A stretch of 64,000 nt of DNA from the NCBI RefSeq assembly GCF_000276805.1, contig NZ_AKXQ01000011.1, positions 1-64,000 on the forward strand, given 5' to 3'. Below are positions 18,605-27,991 of this stretch, piece by piece. The notes under the pieces were generated by a model. It saw only the letters and a list, made by a program, of their open reading frames with translations, made no database searches and had not been told where the DNA came from. Made by a program: the position numbers and the translations under genes. Numbering within the stretch: position 1 is the stretch's first letter; the number at the start of each line of letters is the position of its first letter. The stretch is from Moritella dasanensis ArB 0140. GTDB lineage: Bacteria; Pseudomonadota; Gammaproteobacteria; Enterobacterales; Moritellaceae.

Positions 18605-20770
18605 CTATGAAGCCAGTGCAACCTCCCTTTTATAATAGTATTGATAGCGTTTATCATTCTTTAAAGGTTCTTGGTTCAAGATAATGCCATTGGTACTGAC
18701 GCCATGTTTTGCCAGTAATTCGATAGTGCTGTTGAGCTCGCTCATTTTAGATTTGTTTGAACGGGTAACTAAAATATTAAAATCAGAATGTTGACCAATA
18801 ATAAGCGCATCACTGACAAGCAAACTTGGTGGAGAATCGATAATAATATAATCATACTGTGACCTTAAGATCGCGAGGCAGCTTGAGAAACGCTTGGAAA
18901 TAAGTAAATTAGATGGACTGTCGGTAAGTTCGCCCGCTGATAGTACCGCGAGGTTTGAATGCTGATCATGCCAGATATAACTGTTTAAATTACCACTTTT
19001 AGTCAGAATATCGACAAGTCCCCGTTGCATGTTTGGGATCCCCATTTTTTTTCTTACCGATGGCTTGCGCATATCGGCTTCTAAAATAATTACTTTATGG
19101 GATTGAGCTAAGGCCATCGCAAGGTAAATTGCAGATGTACTTTTTCCTTCAGCAACGGTACTGGATGTAACCATGATGATTTGTTGTTTCTTGGTTACTC
19201 CTGATAGTTGCAGCGATGTACGTAAACTTTGTGTTGCTTCAAAAATCACATTATTGGTCTGGAATAACTTTTGTGGGGAGCATTGTTCAAATTTTTTATT
19301 AATGGCTTTAAAATTCGGTAGTGAACCTAATAATGGCACTGCTAGGTTTTTCACATTGTCTTGATTGACAAAGAATAATGCACTGAGTAACGCATGTGCG
19401 ACTAACAGCATCAGTGTTAGCAAGATCACCAGTACTAATATTAATGCACGTTTAGGTTTGAAAGGGGCTCGTGGTGTTTTGGCTATGTCGGTAATGGTAA
19501 CGGTTGATAGATTAAGGTCGTTGGTTAAATTAGTTTCTTTTAACCGCATCAAAAACATATTATATAATTCGTTACTTGAGGTTAACTCTCGATTGAGCTC
19601 TTTATATCGTGCCTTTTGTCTAATCAGGGTGCGATGCTCGGATTTTTTTGCTTGTAATGCGGCTATTACCGCTGATTCATTTTGTTCAAGCAAGGTGATG
19701 CTTTTTTTAAAACCGAGTGCCAGTTGTTGTAGCTCTTTTTGAGCGTTATCTTCTACGACACTGAGCTGAGCATTGGCGCGAATCATTCTGTCGTGACGCG
19801 GACCATAGCGTTTCGATAATTCAGCAATATTATTTTTGACGCGGGTGTAATCATTTCTTAATTCAACGATCACAGCATGACTGGACAGTGCTTTAATTGA
19901 GGTCGATGTGAGTAAGTCTAAATTCTGTGCCTGATTTATTTGTCGATATAAGGTTTGCGCGCTGATTAACTCACTACGGATGGCATTTAATTTTGTGGTG
20001 AGGATCTGTAATTCTGTGGCGGTGAAATTATCAATACCACTGTCATTAATTAAGTTTTCTTGTTGCAAAAAATCGGTGAGGTTGCTTTCAGCTAAATTCA
20101 GGTTATCTTTGAGTGCTTGCACGCCTTCTTTAAGCCAAAGTGAAGCCGTTATGGTCTGCTGCACTCGAAAATTACGATTATGTTGGATGTATACATCAGC
20201 ATAGGTATTCGCAATTAAGGCCGCTAATTCAGCGGAGTAATGCTCATAACTGATGGTCAGTAATGGGGTGTTTTTAATTAAGCCAATCTTGACTGCAGAT
20301 TTTATCTGAGCAATAAAAGCTTGTGGGTTAATAACCTGCACTGAGGTTGTCGCCGGCGATAATTTATTTTTTATGTTAGCCACTATTTCGGCGAATTTAC
20401 TGAGTGGTTTATTTTGAGTGTAATAAGGATACTGGGATAAGTTTAATTCGTTAATGACTTTTTCAGTGATTAAATCAGAGCGTAAGATTTCAATCTGAGT
20501 TTGAAAGTAGTCTTTATTATTTATATCGTTTTGTAGTACACCTTGGATGGCAATAGGTCTAGCTTGTTGTATTTGTAATTGTAGTACGGTGCTAGCTTTA
20601 TAAATTGGTGGTAAATCGGAAATGAATACTGCGGCAATAATAGCAACAAGTGTGGTGATCACACAGATCCGCAAGAACGCACGGCTAATTATATTAACTA
20701 GATGCGACAGGTCTATTTCGTCTTGGCCTCCTTGTTGGAGTCCGCTATGCGTCTCAGTTTTTTGCTCCAC
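18605..20770 (-). CDS. Wzc-like polysaccharide co-polymerase / tyrosine autokinase
   Basis: This 721-residue inner-membrane protein has an N-terminal Wzz domain with membrane segments at about 34-54 and 440-465. A long coiled-coil periplasmic region lies between them, followed by a cytoplasmic BY-kinase domain (about 510-710). Kinase motifs are the Walker A MVTSSTVAEGKSTSAI, the A' box IILEADMRKPS and the Walker B region YIIIDSPPSLL. The C-terminal tyrosine cluster (Y709, Y711-Y713) is the expected autophosphorylation site. Such proteins control chain length and export of capsule or exopolysaccharide. No glycosyltransferase or Wzx/Wzy gene of the same unit is in the window. Confidence 0.93.
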   Translation of the reverse strand: MEQKTETHSGLQQGGQDEIDLSHLVNIISRAFLRICVITTLVAIIAAVFISDLPPIYKASTVLQLQIQQARPIAIQGVLQNDINNKDYFQTQIEILRSDLITEKVINELNLSQYPYYTQNKPLSKFAEIVANIKNKLSPATTSVQVINPQAFIAQIKSAVKIGLIKNTPLLTISYEHYSAELAALIANTYADVYIQHNRNFRVQQTITASLWLKEGVQALKDNLNLAESNLTDFLQQENLINDSGIDNFTATELQILTTKLNAIRSELISAQTLYRQINQAQNLDLLTSTSIKALSSHAVIVELRNDYTRVKNNIAELSKRYGPRHDRMIRANAQLSVVEDNAQKELQQLALGFKKSITLLEQNESAVIAALQAKKSEHRTLIRQKARYKELNRELTSSNELYNMFLMRLKETNLTNDLNLSTVTITDIAKTPRAPFKPKRALILVLVILLTLMLLVAHALLSALFFVNQDNVKNLAVPLLGSLPNFKAINKKFEQCSPQKLFQTNNVIFEATQSLRTSLQLSGVTKKQQIIMVTSSTVAEGKSTSAIYLAMALAQSHKVIILEADMRKPSVRKKMGIPNMQRGLVDILTKSGNLNSYIWHDQHSNLAVLSAGELTDSPSNLLISKRFSSCLAILRSQYDYIIIDSPPSLLVSDALIIGQHSDFNILVTRSNKSKMSELNSTIELLAKHGVSTNGIILNQEPLKNDKRYQYYYKREVALAS

Positions 20771-20907
20771 ATCAGATCCTTTGAATGATGAGCGATAAGT
20801 TCACGTATCCATACGTCCTCATAACTTAGCATTAGAAGTACCATAGTTTTAACAAAAAATATACATTCTATGTGATCCAGGTCTCAAACCTTATGATTTA
20901 AGTATAA

Positions 20908-20932
20908 AAAAACCATATTAGCTATGGTTTTT
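20908..20932 (-). terminator. Rho-independent terminator of the LuxR-type regulator gene
   Basis: AAAAACCATA and TATGGTTTTT pair perfectly around a five-base loop, and on the minus strand a T run follows. It lies between the regulator and the wzc-like gene, so the export operon probably has its own promoter in 20771-20907. Confidence 0.8.
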
Positions 20933-20987
20933 AAGGGGTTTAGCCTAAGGGTACTCGCTAATAACGGGCTCTCAGTAAGCGGGTTTA

Positions 20988-21626
20988 TTAAATTAGATTT
21001 TCTTTCGCCCATGATACCGCTTGCAGACGATTCTTCACTTTTATTTTTTTGAAAACATTATAGAGATGCGATTTAATCGTGTGTTCACTGACATATAACG
21101 CATCGGCAATTTCTAAATTTGATGAGCCTGTCATTAACTGACGTAAGATTTCTTGCTCACGTGTTGTTAGTTCTGGTTTTCTATCTAAATCAACGGTTTT
21201 AGTGGAACGATAAATTGAGATCAAGGAGCTGAGAGTACGTCTTGGCATCCAGAATTCACCTTCGGTGATCTTTTCTATGCCTTTGCACACCACATCGAGT
21301 TCGTCGCGTTTATTAAACACACCGAAGATTGATGGCCAAGTGGAAATGTTTTCCATCGTGGTATCATCACTTAAATTAATCAATGCCAAACGAAACATGC
21401 CATGGTATTGCTTTAATTTGTTTTTCAGTTGTTCTTGCGAAGTACTGCTGAGATTATCTGTATCAACGAGTAATAATAAGTTGTCATCAATCGAGATCCG
21501 TTCAATTTCGGCTACTTCACGCAGCTGTTGTACCGGTATATCGAGTTTGGCTCTTAAGCAAGAGACTAACGTGGCAACTTGCAGACTAGGCTGAGACAGC
21601 AGTACTACATTTGGGTAATCCGACAT
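20988..21626 (-). CDS. LuxR-type transcriptional regulator of the CsgD/VpsT/QstR family
   Basis: This 212-residue protein has an N-terminal degenerate receiver domain (about 1-125) and a C-terminal LuxR helix-turn-helix (about 150-212; LTTREQEILRQLMTG, SEHTIKSHLYNVFKKI). The ending KNRLQAVSWAKENL is very close to E. coli CsgD. At residues 126-129 it has WMPR, where VpsT has the c-di-GMP contact motif W[F/L/M][T/S]R, so the third position differs. The start at 21626 is preferred because AAAGGA lies upstream; the frame is open to 21743. In V. cholerae a related gene, qstR, lies in the same uvrA-ssb interval. It probably controls the adjacent export operon (inference). Confidence 0.88.
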   Translation of the reverse strand: MSDYPNVVLLSQPSLQVATLVSCLRAKLDIPVQQLREVAEIERISIDDNLLLLVDTDNLSSTSQEQLKNKLKQYHGMFRLALINLSDDTTMENISTWPSIFGVFNKRDELDVVCKGIEKITEGEFWMPRRTLSSLISIYRSTKTVDLDRKPELTTREQEILRQLMTGSSNLEIADALYVSEHTIKSHLYNVFKKIKVKNRLQAVSWAKENLI

Positions 21627-22150
21627 ATGACTAAATCCTTTAGTTTGTGTGGTGATATCCATATCTATGCTTAATAGCATTATAAAACGATTAAACTGAG
21701 CGAGTGACTTAATTAAAGTATTAAATGTAATGCATAAGTTCAATACAACTTGGTACTAAAGTGTTGACCGGCAGTCGGAGTAGTACGCTCACCACTCTAT
21801 ACACGGTATGTTAATTGGTTGTTAGTTGGTTGTTAATTTCAGTTAACATATCGGTGTGTCTTAAATGAGTCAAGCGGGTATTTAGTTTTAGCTCATCTCA
21901 TACTTTTATATTTGAGCGGTTTTGATGGTGTAATCGTACAAAATACTTTTGTTATCATTGTGTTGGATTGCTATTTTGGCGTTTTATATCATTAAATATT
22001 ACCGCCTTGGTCTTTTACGGTTATTTTTGTTTTTTGTTAATGCTAAAGCATGGCGAGTGTCATTGTGGCTGTTTTAAAGAAATTTTTATTGTCAGCTAGC
22101 ATGACGTGCTAACATGGCGCTGGAAATATTAAGGGGTTGATGGATTAATT
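21627..22150. other. long non-coding region upstream of the regulator and the MFS gene
   Basis: About 520 bases between the regulator start and the divergent MFS gene; the first 117 are open in frame with the regulator but probably untranslated. It is AT-rich and should hold both promoters, an arrangement seen for heavily regulated csgD-type genes. A 10-base direct repeat TTGGTTGTTA occurs at 21815-21824 and 21826-21835. No RNA gene was recognised. Confidence 0.5.
21815..21835 (+). repeat. tandem TTGGTTGTTA repeat
   Basis: Two exact copies of TTGGTTGTTA separated by one base lie in the divergent promoter region upstream of the CsgD-like regulator. The 11-base helical phasing could suit a regulator binding two adjacent sites, but this is only a suggestion. 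Confidence 0.5.
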
Positions 22151-23524
22151 ATGGATAATGTAGCTTTATCTAAATTAGAGCAAAAAACAGCGGTGTCGTT
22201 AGCATTAGTATTTGGCTTAAGAATGCTTGGTCTATTTATGATCATGCCCGTTTTTGCCATTTATGGACGTGATTTAATCGGTTATTCACCACTGTGGGTT
22301 GGTATCGTGATTGGTGCTTATGGTTTGACCCAAGCGATACTGCAAATACCGATGGGGCAGTTGTCTGACCGTATTGGTCGTAAGCCGGTTATTATCGCTG
22401 GTTTAGGATTATTTTGTTTAGGCAGTATTGTTGCTGGTATGGCTGATTCCGTTTACGGTGTGGCTTTTGGGCGTATATTGCAGGGAACAGGTGCTGTTGC
22501 CAGTGCTATTCTGGCATTAGCTGCCGATATTACGCGTGAGCAACAACGTCCGAAAGTGATGGCTGTCATTGGCATGTGTATCGGACTTTCATTTGCGTTT
22601 TCGCTGGTGGCCGGACCGGTATTGGCGCAATGGATAGGCCTTAAAGGTATCTTCTTTGTCACTGCAGCCTTGGCTATTGTCGGTATGTTAGTGGTGCATT
22701 ACATTGTGCCTAACGCGACAAGCAAAGCGCCTGCGGGTGATGCCAGTACCAATAAGAACAAGTTAAGAGCCATGTTACGTGATCCGCAATTATTGCGTCT
22801 CGATGTGGGCATCTTTTTATTACACTTAACCCTGACTGCGGTATTCGTATCTCTGCCATTTGAGTTAGAGGCTGCGGGACTGGTCGGTGAGCACCACTGG
22901 TGGATATATTTCCCAGCATTACTGCTATCATTTGTATTAATGGTACCTATGCTGATTATTGCAGCGAAAAAGAAAATGAATAAACAATTTTTCTTATTCG
23001 CGATTGCATTAATGGGCGTTGCCTTGTGTGTCATGGGCTTTGCAAATGGTAATTTATGGTTGTTTGGCCTTGCCATTGTGTTGTATTTTACCGCCTTTAA
23101 CTTTTTAGAAGCCTCGTTACCTGCGATGATCTCGATGTCGGCACCCGCTGGTGCCAAAGGGTCGGCAATGGGCATTTACTCTACTTCACAATTTGCTGGT
23201 GCATTTTGTGGCGGTATTATTGCCGGTAGTTTGTACTCGAAATTGGGTTCACAAGGTTTATTCTTTATTATTGCTGCGGTAATGATAGTGTGGTTTATTA
23301 TTTCTTTGGGGTTAGAAAATGTCGGTCAAGTGAAGGCGCATACCATCGCTGTGACCATTTCAAACCAAAGAGAAGCCGAATTAATCGCCGAAAAGCTAAT
23401 ATCGCTTTCCGGTATTAATGAAGCTGTAGTAGTATTAGAAGAGCAGGTTGCTTATTTAAAAGCGACTAAAGATTTTGAAATAGACCAGGCTTTGAACCTG
23501 GTTCGTGAACAGCACAGGAGCTAG
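22151..23524 (+). CDS. MFS transporter, YajR-like
   Basis: This 457-residue inner-membrane transporter has twelve predicted helices. Motif [13 protein letters not shown], follows helix 2, with a conserved acidic/proline pattern in helix 1 ([11 protein letters not shown]). After the last helix a cytoplasmic ferredoxin-like extension (about 390-457, beginning [10 protein letters not shown]) matches the YAM domain of E. coli YajR. The exported substrate is unknown. The stop codon is one base before the ssb start, and the ssb ribosome-binding site lies inside this gene. Confidence 0.88.
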   Translation: MDNVALSKLEQKTAVSLALVFGLRMLGLFMIMPVFAIYGRDLIGYSPLWVGIVIGAYGLTQAILQIPMGQLSDRIGRKPVIIAGLGLFCLGSIVAGMADSVYGVAFGRILQGTGAVASAILALAADITREQQRPKVMAVIGMCIGLSFAFSLVAGPVLAQWIGLKGIFFVTAALAIVGMLVVHYIVPNATSKAPAGDASTNKNKLRAMLRDPQLLRLDVGIFLLHLTLTAVFVSLPFELEAAGLVGEHHWWIYFPALLLSFVLMVPMLIIAAKKKMNKQFFLFAIALMGVALCVMGFANGNLWLFGLAIVLYFTAFNFLEASLPAMISMSAPAGAKGSAMGIYSTSQFAGAFCGGIIAGSLYSKLGSQGLFFIIAAVMIVWFIISLGLENVGQVKAHTIAVTISNQREAELIAEKLISLSGINEAVVVLEEQVAYLKATKDFEIDQALNLVREQHRS

Positions 23525-23525
23525 C

Positions 23526-24185
23526 ATGGCCAGTCGTGGCGTAAATAAAGTAATTATTCTTGGTAATTTAGGTAATGATCCTGAAATCCGCTCATTTCCA
23601 AATGGTGGCGCGGTTGCCAATCTAACAATTGCGACAAGTGAATCGTGGCGTGACAAGCAAACTGGCGAACAGCGTGAGAAAACTGAATGGCACCGTGTTG
23701 CTGTATTCGGTAAACTAGCAGAAATCGCTGGTGAATACTTACGTAAAGGTTCACAGGTATACATTGAAGGCGCATTACAAACACGTAAATGGCAAGATCA
23801 AAATGGCCAGGACCGTTATACTACAGAAGTTGTAGTGCAGGGTTTTAACGGTGTAATGCAAATGATTGGTGCTCGTCAAGGCGGTCAACAACAGCAGCAA
23901 CAAGGTGGTGGTTCTTCTTACAATAGTAACAATAACCAACAACCAGCACAGCAGCAGAACCAAAATGCCGGTTGGGGTCAGCCACAACAACCAGCAGCAG
24001 CACCGCAACAACAAGGTGGCGGTTATAACAATAGTAACCAGCAGCCACAACAAGCTCCACAGCAACAGGCTCCACAGCAGCAAAGCTATGCTCCACAACA
24101 GCAAGCACCTGCCGCAGCGCCTCAAGCACCACAGCAAGGTTTTAACGAACCATCTGCTGACTTTGATGATGACATTCCGTTCTAG
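23526..24185 (+). CDS. ssb: single-stranded DNA-binding protein
   Basis: This 219-residue protein has the OB fold in residues 1-110 ([34 protein letters not shown]) and a long Gln/Pro/Gly/Asn-rich linker (about 120-205). The acidic tip DFDDDIPF recruits repair and replication partners. The longer in-frame start at 23505 is rejected because the ATG at 23526 gives the universal SSB N-terminus and has AGGAG upstream. The linker is longer and more repetitive than in E. coli SSB (178 residues). Translation is probably coupled to the MFS gene. Confidence 0.98.
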   Translation: MASRGVNKVIILGNLGNDPEIRSFPNGGAVANLTIATSESWRDKQTGEQREKTEWHRVAVFGKLAEIAGEYLRKGSQVYIEGALQTRKWQDQNGQDRYTTEVVVQGFNGVMQMIGARQGGQQQQQQGGGSSYNSNNNQQPAQQQNQNAGWGQPQQPAAAPQQQGGGYNNSNQQPQQAPQQQAPQQQSYAPQQQAPAAAPQAPQQGFNEPSADFDDDIPF

Positions 24186-24232
24186 ATCCTGTATTTATTA
24201 GAACTGTCAGATTAAATACCTGAATAATACTT

Positions 24233-24258
24233 AACCCAGCATTTATGTTGGGTTTTTT
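24233..24258 (+). terminator. Rho-independent terminator after ssb
   Basis: AACCCAGC pairs with GTTGGGTT (one G-T wobble) around a six-base loop, followed by a T run, 48 bases after the ssb stop. Confidence 0.85.
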
Positions 24259-24436
24259 ATTATTTAAGGGTTAATAGATTTAGCAATCAAACGTGACCAC
24301 GTGTTTCGAATTGGGGTTTTATCTGTTATTTTTAAAAAAATGCAGTAGAATCGATGAAGAAACGATAAGCGAATTATCGTCAGTAATATGAAATTTTTAC
24401 ACGGTTAAATTCTGATATAGGGATGTATAGGAATAT

Positions 24437-26347
24437 ATGAAATTCACCAATAAACTAATTGGTTTTATTATTTTTTGTGTACTTTCATCGGTCGGCGTCG
24501 TATTACTCGGCGGGGCGGTGAGCTTACGCGAATTAGCGATTGAAACTCAAAAGCAAAATATTTCCCGCCTGATTGATGTGATGGACGAACAACTTGCGAT
24601 GGAGGACAGTGAACCTCGATTTGCGTTCTGGCTACCCGAGTTATTACGTGCGCATTCAGTATTACAGTTAACGGTTGAAAAAGATGGCATCGTTAGTTAT
24701 TACTTTGATGCTAACACCCCAGATTCCGATGCCGTGACATCTTTCCTTAAAGAATATAACTTTAAATTACGTGCTAACAATGACTTTACGGCAAAAGTTG
24801 TGATGCTGTCGCCGTATTATGCGATGGAATATTCCCCGCTATTATTAACCGGTGTCGGTACTGGCTTAGTGATTGCCTTGTTTGGTTTAATCATTGCTAT
24901 TCGGCTGCTTAGAAAAGGTATGCATGGTGCTGAATTACTGTCAATGCGCAGTTACAAAATCCTTAATGGAGACCACCTTAAAGTGGCCGTGGGCTCGGAA
25001 TTGGAATGGCCGAAAGCAACCAGCCGCGCATTTGATAAGTTAATTGCCGATCTCGAAGATACCAAACAAGAACGTAGCCGCTTTGACTCCTATATGCGTA
25101 CTAACGCCTTCGTTGATCCATCTACAGGTATTGGCAACCGTGATTTCTTTTTAAACCAACTCGAAGCCATGTTATCGGATCCTGGTGTTATCGCCGGTAC
25201 GGTAATCAAAATTGAATTATATGAATTATCACAGTTAAATTATGACCACGGTGTCGCTAATGTCGATGAAATGGTGAAGTCAGTCAGTGAATTATTAAGT
25301 AAATTTATCGACCGCTTTACCGGCTCTGTACTTGCTCGTTATCGTGGTGATCAGTTTATTATTTTATTACCAAGGATCACCGGTCCTGAATCAGAAATTG
25401 TGATGAAGCAGTTATATAAATTGCTAACCAGAGTTAGTTTATCAACCCCTGTGGACTGTGATGAATTATTTTATACTGGTGTCGCTATTTATAACTACGG
25501 CGAAGGCGCGGAAGAGGTATTAGAAAGCGTCGATCAGGCGTTAAAAATAGCCGTGCTCCAAGGCTGTTCCGGCTGGTTCTTATATGAACAAGATGAGCAG
25601 GCACCTGTGTATGCCAAAGGTACCGTCAGGTGGCGTGGTTTGTTTGATAAAACGTTTAACAATAAAGGCTTTCATTATGAGCAACAATTAATTCTTGGGA
25701 TGGCCGATAAACAGGTATTAGGGCATGAGATATACCCAAGGTTAAAAGATGAAAATGATGAGTGGGTCCATGCCGGGGTATTTTTGCCAATGGCAGAGAA
25801 GTGTGGTGTATTGAAACGTATTGACCGTCTGACGGTTGAGCACGCCATCTCTAATTTAGAAATGAATGACCCTATTGCTTGCGGGATAAACTTAGACATC
25901 CAGAGCTATTTAGATAAGCGCTTTATGCGTGCTGTGTATTTAGATATTATCCGTTTACCTGCAGCATTACGTTCTTTATTATATTTTGAGATCCATGAGT
26001 ATCAAATTAATCGTAATTTGGAGATGCTACTCGAGCCGGCTAAAAACTTAAAAGCCCTGGGGTGCTGCATTGCAGTTGATATGGTTGGTCAAGATGTGGT
26101 CGATTCATCTTATATTAAAAAGCTAGAGGTCGACGTTATTAAGATCCATCCGAGTTTGGTTCGTGATTTACACAAGCGCCAAATTAATCAATTAGCTATT
26201 CGCAGTATTCTCGGTGGCACGGTTAATCTCGCCACCAACGTTATTGCCGTCGGCGTAGAATCTAAAGGTGAATGGGATGCGCTTAATAAACTCGGTGTTT
26301 ATGGTGCTCAAGGTTATTTTTGTAATAAAGTCAGTGTATTGGCTTAG
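24437..26347 (+). CDS. csrD: RNase E specificity factor CsrD (MshH)
   Basis: This 636-residue inner-membrane protein has membrane segments at about 7-29 and 134-157, a HAMP-like linker, a GGDEF-like domain (about 215-385) and an EAL-like domain (about 400-636). Both catalytic motifs are degenerate: RGDQF (303-307) replaces GGDEF, and HEIYPRL (430-436) stands where EAL enzymes have the catalytic Glu-Ala-Leu. That fits CsrD, which binds no product of its own but directs RNase E decay of the small RNAs CsrB and CsrC, so raising CsrA activity. In Vibrio the gene is named mshH and begins the MSHA locus, as here. Confidence 0.92.
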   Translation: MKFTNKLIGFIIFCVLSSVGVVLLGGAVSLRELAIETQKQNISRLIDVMDEQLAMEDSEPRFAFWLPELLRAHSVLQLTVEKDGIVSYYFDANTPDSDAVTSFLKEYNFKLRANNDFTAKVVMLSPYYAMEYSPLLLTGVGTGLVIALFGLIIAIRLLRKGMHGAELLSMRSYKILNGDHLKVAVGSELEWPKATSRAFDKLIADLEDTKQERSRFDSYMRTNAFVDPSTGIGNRDFFLNQLEAMLSDPGVIAGTVIKIELYELSQLNYDHGVANVDEMVKSVSELLSKFIDRFTGSVLARYRGDQFIILLPRITGPESEIVMKQLYKLLTRVSLSTPVDCDELFYTGVAIYNYGEGAEEVLESVDQALKIAVLQGCSGWFLYEQDEQAPVYAKGTVRWRGLFDKTFNNKGFHYEQQLILGMADKQVLGHEIYPRLKDENDEWVHAGVFLPMAEKCGVLKRIDRLTVEHAISNLEMNDPIACGINLDIQSYLDKRFMRAVYLDIIRLPAALRSLLYFEIHEYQINRNLEMLLEPAKNLKALGCCIAVDMVGQDVVDSSYIKKLEVDVIKIHPSLVRDLHKRQINQLAIRSILGGTVNLATNVIAVGVESKGEWDALNKLGVYGAQGYFCNKVSVLA

Positions 26348-26501
26348 TATAAAAGTGACTTAAATGTTATATTTGTGCATTTCACTGATGTTATAATCGT
26401 ACTAATCTCACACTTTACTTACTACTTAATGCCGATTAAAGTATGATAGCCGCCAGTAATTTATAGTTAATTATTCATTTATTTAGGTGCAACAGAGTCT
26501 T

Positions 26502-27392
26502 ATGCGTATACCCTGGTTAAAAAATCGTAATACACAAGCAAAACTGGGTGTTTTTATCGCTAAACAGCGCGTTGATATCTGTGCCTTGTCGGTGGGTAAC
26601 AATGCCATTTCAGTACTTGATTCGGTTGCGTTTAATGATGTGTCTGAATTGGTCAAAACGCTCAATGAGATGATTGCAAAGCATAATCTACATGCGGCGA
26701 CTTGTCATGTGGTGCTGTCAAATCAACTGTATCAGTTATTACAAATTGACAAACCCAATGTGCCTGATGATGAAGTTGCCAGTTCATTACCTTTCATTGC
26801 TAAAGAGTTTATTCATGAAGCGATTGATTCGGTCGTGTTTGATTATTTTTCGGTACCCAATCAAAATAAAATTAATTTAGTTTATTGTCCGAAAAACTTG
26901 GTTGAATTAATTGTGACGGCAATACAACAAGCAAAACTCGAACTTATCTCTATTGGTATTGAGGAATTAGCGACAGCAAATCTATTTAATACTGCTGCTG
27001 ATGAACGTCAAAGTACCCAAATGTTAATTTCCCAGCAGGATCACCAAGAAATTAATCTAACGATTATTCATGATAATCAGCTTTATTTCTCTCGTCGCTT
27101 ACGTGGTTTTTCTCGATTACGTGACTTACAAGAAGATCAACTTGATGCCTCGTTATTAGATAATTTTAGTCTAGAGATCCAACGCTCCGCAGATTTTGTT
27201 GTTAGCCAATTAAAGTTACCTGAAGTAAAAGCAATCAACTTAGCCTTGCCGAGTACTATTTTAGAACCGCTAATAGCCCGTCTGCAACTCAACTTTACTA
27301 TTCCGGTTACGCCGTTAAAGCATGTATTGATTGCTGATAATATGGATAGTGGATTTTTACCTGCCATTGGCGGCGCTTTGGAAAAACTCTAA
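26502..27392 (+). CDS. mshI: MSHA biogenesis protein MshI (PilM-like)
   Basis: This 296-residue cytoplasmic actin-like protein resembles PilM/EpsL-type inner-membrane platform components (early KLGVFIAKQRVDICAL strand pattern). It should dock on the PilN-like partner encoded immediately downstream; the stop and next start overlap in TAATG. The ATG at 26502 is preferred; an in-frame GTG at 26487 would add five residues, and neither has a strong ribosome-binding site. It starts the structural part of the MSHA operon, 154 bases after csrD. Confidence 0.88.
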   Translation: MRIPWLKNRNTQAKLGVFIAKQRVDICALSVGNNAISVLDSVAFNDVSELVKTLNEMIAKHNLHAATCHVVLSNQLYQLLQIDKPNVPDDEVASSLPFIAKEFIHEAIDSVVFDYFSVPNQNKINLVYCPKNLVELIVTAIQQAKLELISIGIEELATANLFNTAADERQSTQMLISQQDHQEINLTIIHDNQLYFSRRLRGFSRLRDLQEDQLDASLLDNFSLEIQRSADFVVSQLKLPEVKAINLALPSTILEPLIARLQLNFTIPVTPLKHVLIADNMDSGFLPAIGGALEKL

Positions 27393-27991
27393 TGAAAACG
27401 CGCGTAAATTTATATACTCAGGCGTTTAGGCCAAAGAAAGAACGCCTAACCCTCACGCAGTCGATTGTTGCTATTGTCAGTTCTTTACTGCTGATGCTGA
27501 CGTTCACGCTACTGTCGGAAAGTGAAAATAGCGACCTAAAGGATAAAGTAACACTTGCGCAAGCAGAGGTGAGTGAGTTAGAGCGTGACGTCGAAACCTT
27601 ATCTTCTAAGGTTGCTCGTCATGTGCAAAATCCAGCGTTAGATCAACAATTAGCCTTACTGAATACCCGGTTACAATATCGCGATGAATTACTGGTGCAA
27701 TTGTCTGAATTGGCATTGGTACAATCAAGTGGATTCGCGATCCTGATGTCTGATCTGGCATTACAACGGGATAAAGATATCCGCTTAAATCAAATCCGTT
27801 TAGCCGGAGATAGCATGACGTTAATGGGTTTGGCGCGTAATCATGACGCCATACCGCGTTGGATCGGTAAATTTTCGGCGGGTAAGTCACTGCAAGGTCG
27901 TGAGTTTAGTCAGCTCCATATTACCCGTAATGAAGATGACATTATCGCCTTTACCTTGACGAACAAGCCGCTCACGGAGTCCAATAAATGA
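27392..27991 (+). CDS. MSHA biogenesis protein, PilN-like (MshI2)
   Basis: This 199-residue protein has a short cytoplasmic N-terminus with the PilN/FimB-type motif VNLYTQAFRPKKERL, one membrane helix (about 23-41), a coiled coil (about 45-100) and a small ferredoxin-like periplasmic domain. The N-terminal motif is the expected contact with the PilM-like MshI. In Vibrio this position is occupied by a second mshI-annotated gene. It overlaps mshI by one base and mshJ by four. Confidence 0.85.
   Translation: MKTRVNLYTQAFRPKKERLTLTQSIVAIVSSLLLMLTFTLLSESENSDLKDKVTLAQAEVSELERDVETLSSKVARHVQNPALDQQLALLNTRLQYRDELLVQLSELALVQSSGFAILMSDLALQRDKDIRLNQIRLAGDSMTLMGLARNHDAIPRWIGKFSAGKSLQGREFSQLHITRNEDDIIAFTLTNKPLTESNK

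Noticed and set aside
23775-24201. Several open frames on both strands over the ssb linker
   Set aside because: They are shadows of the CAA/CAG-rich Gln linker of ssb; their products are low-complexity Leu/Val or Asn/Ser repeats without start signals.
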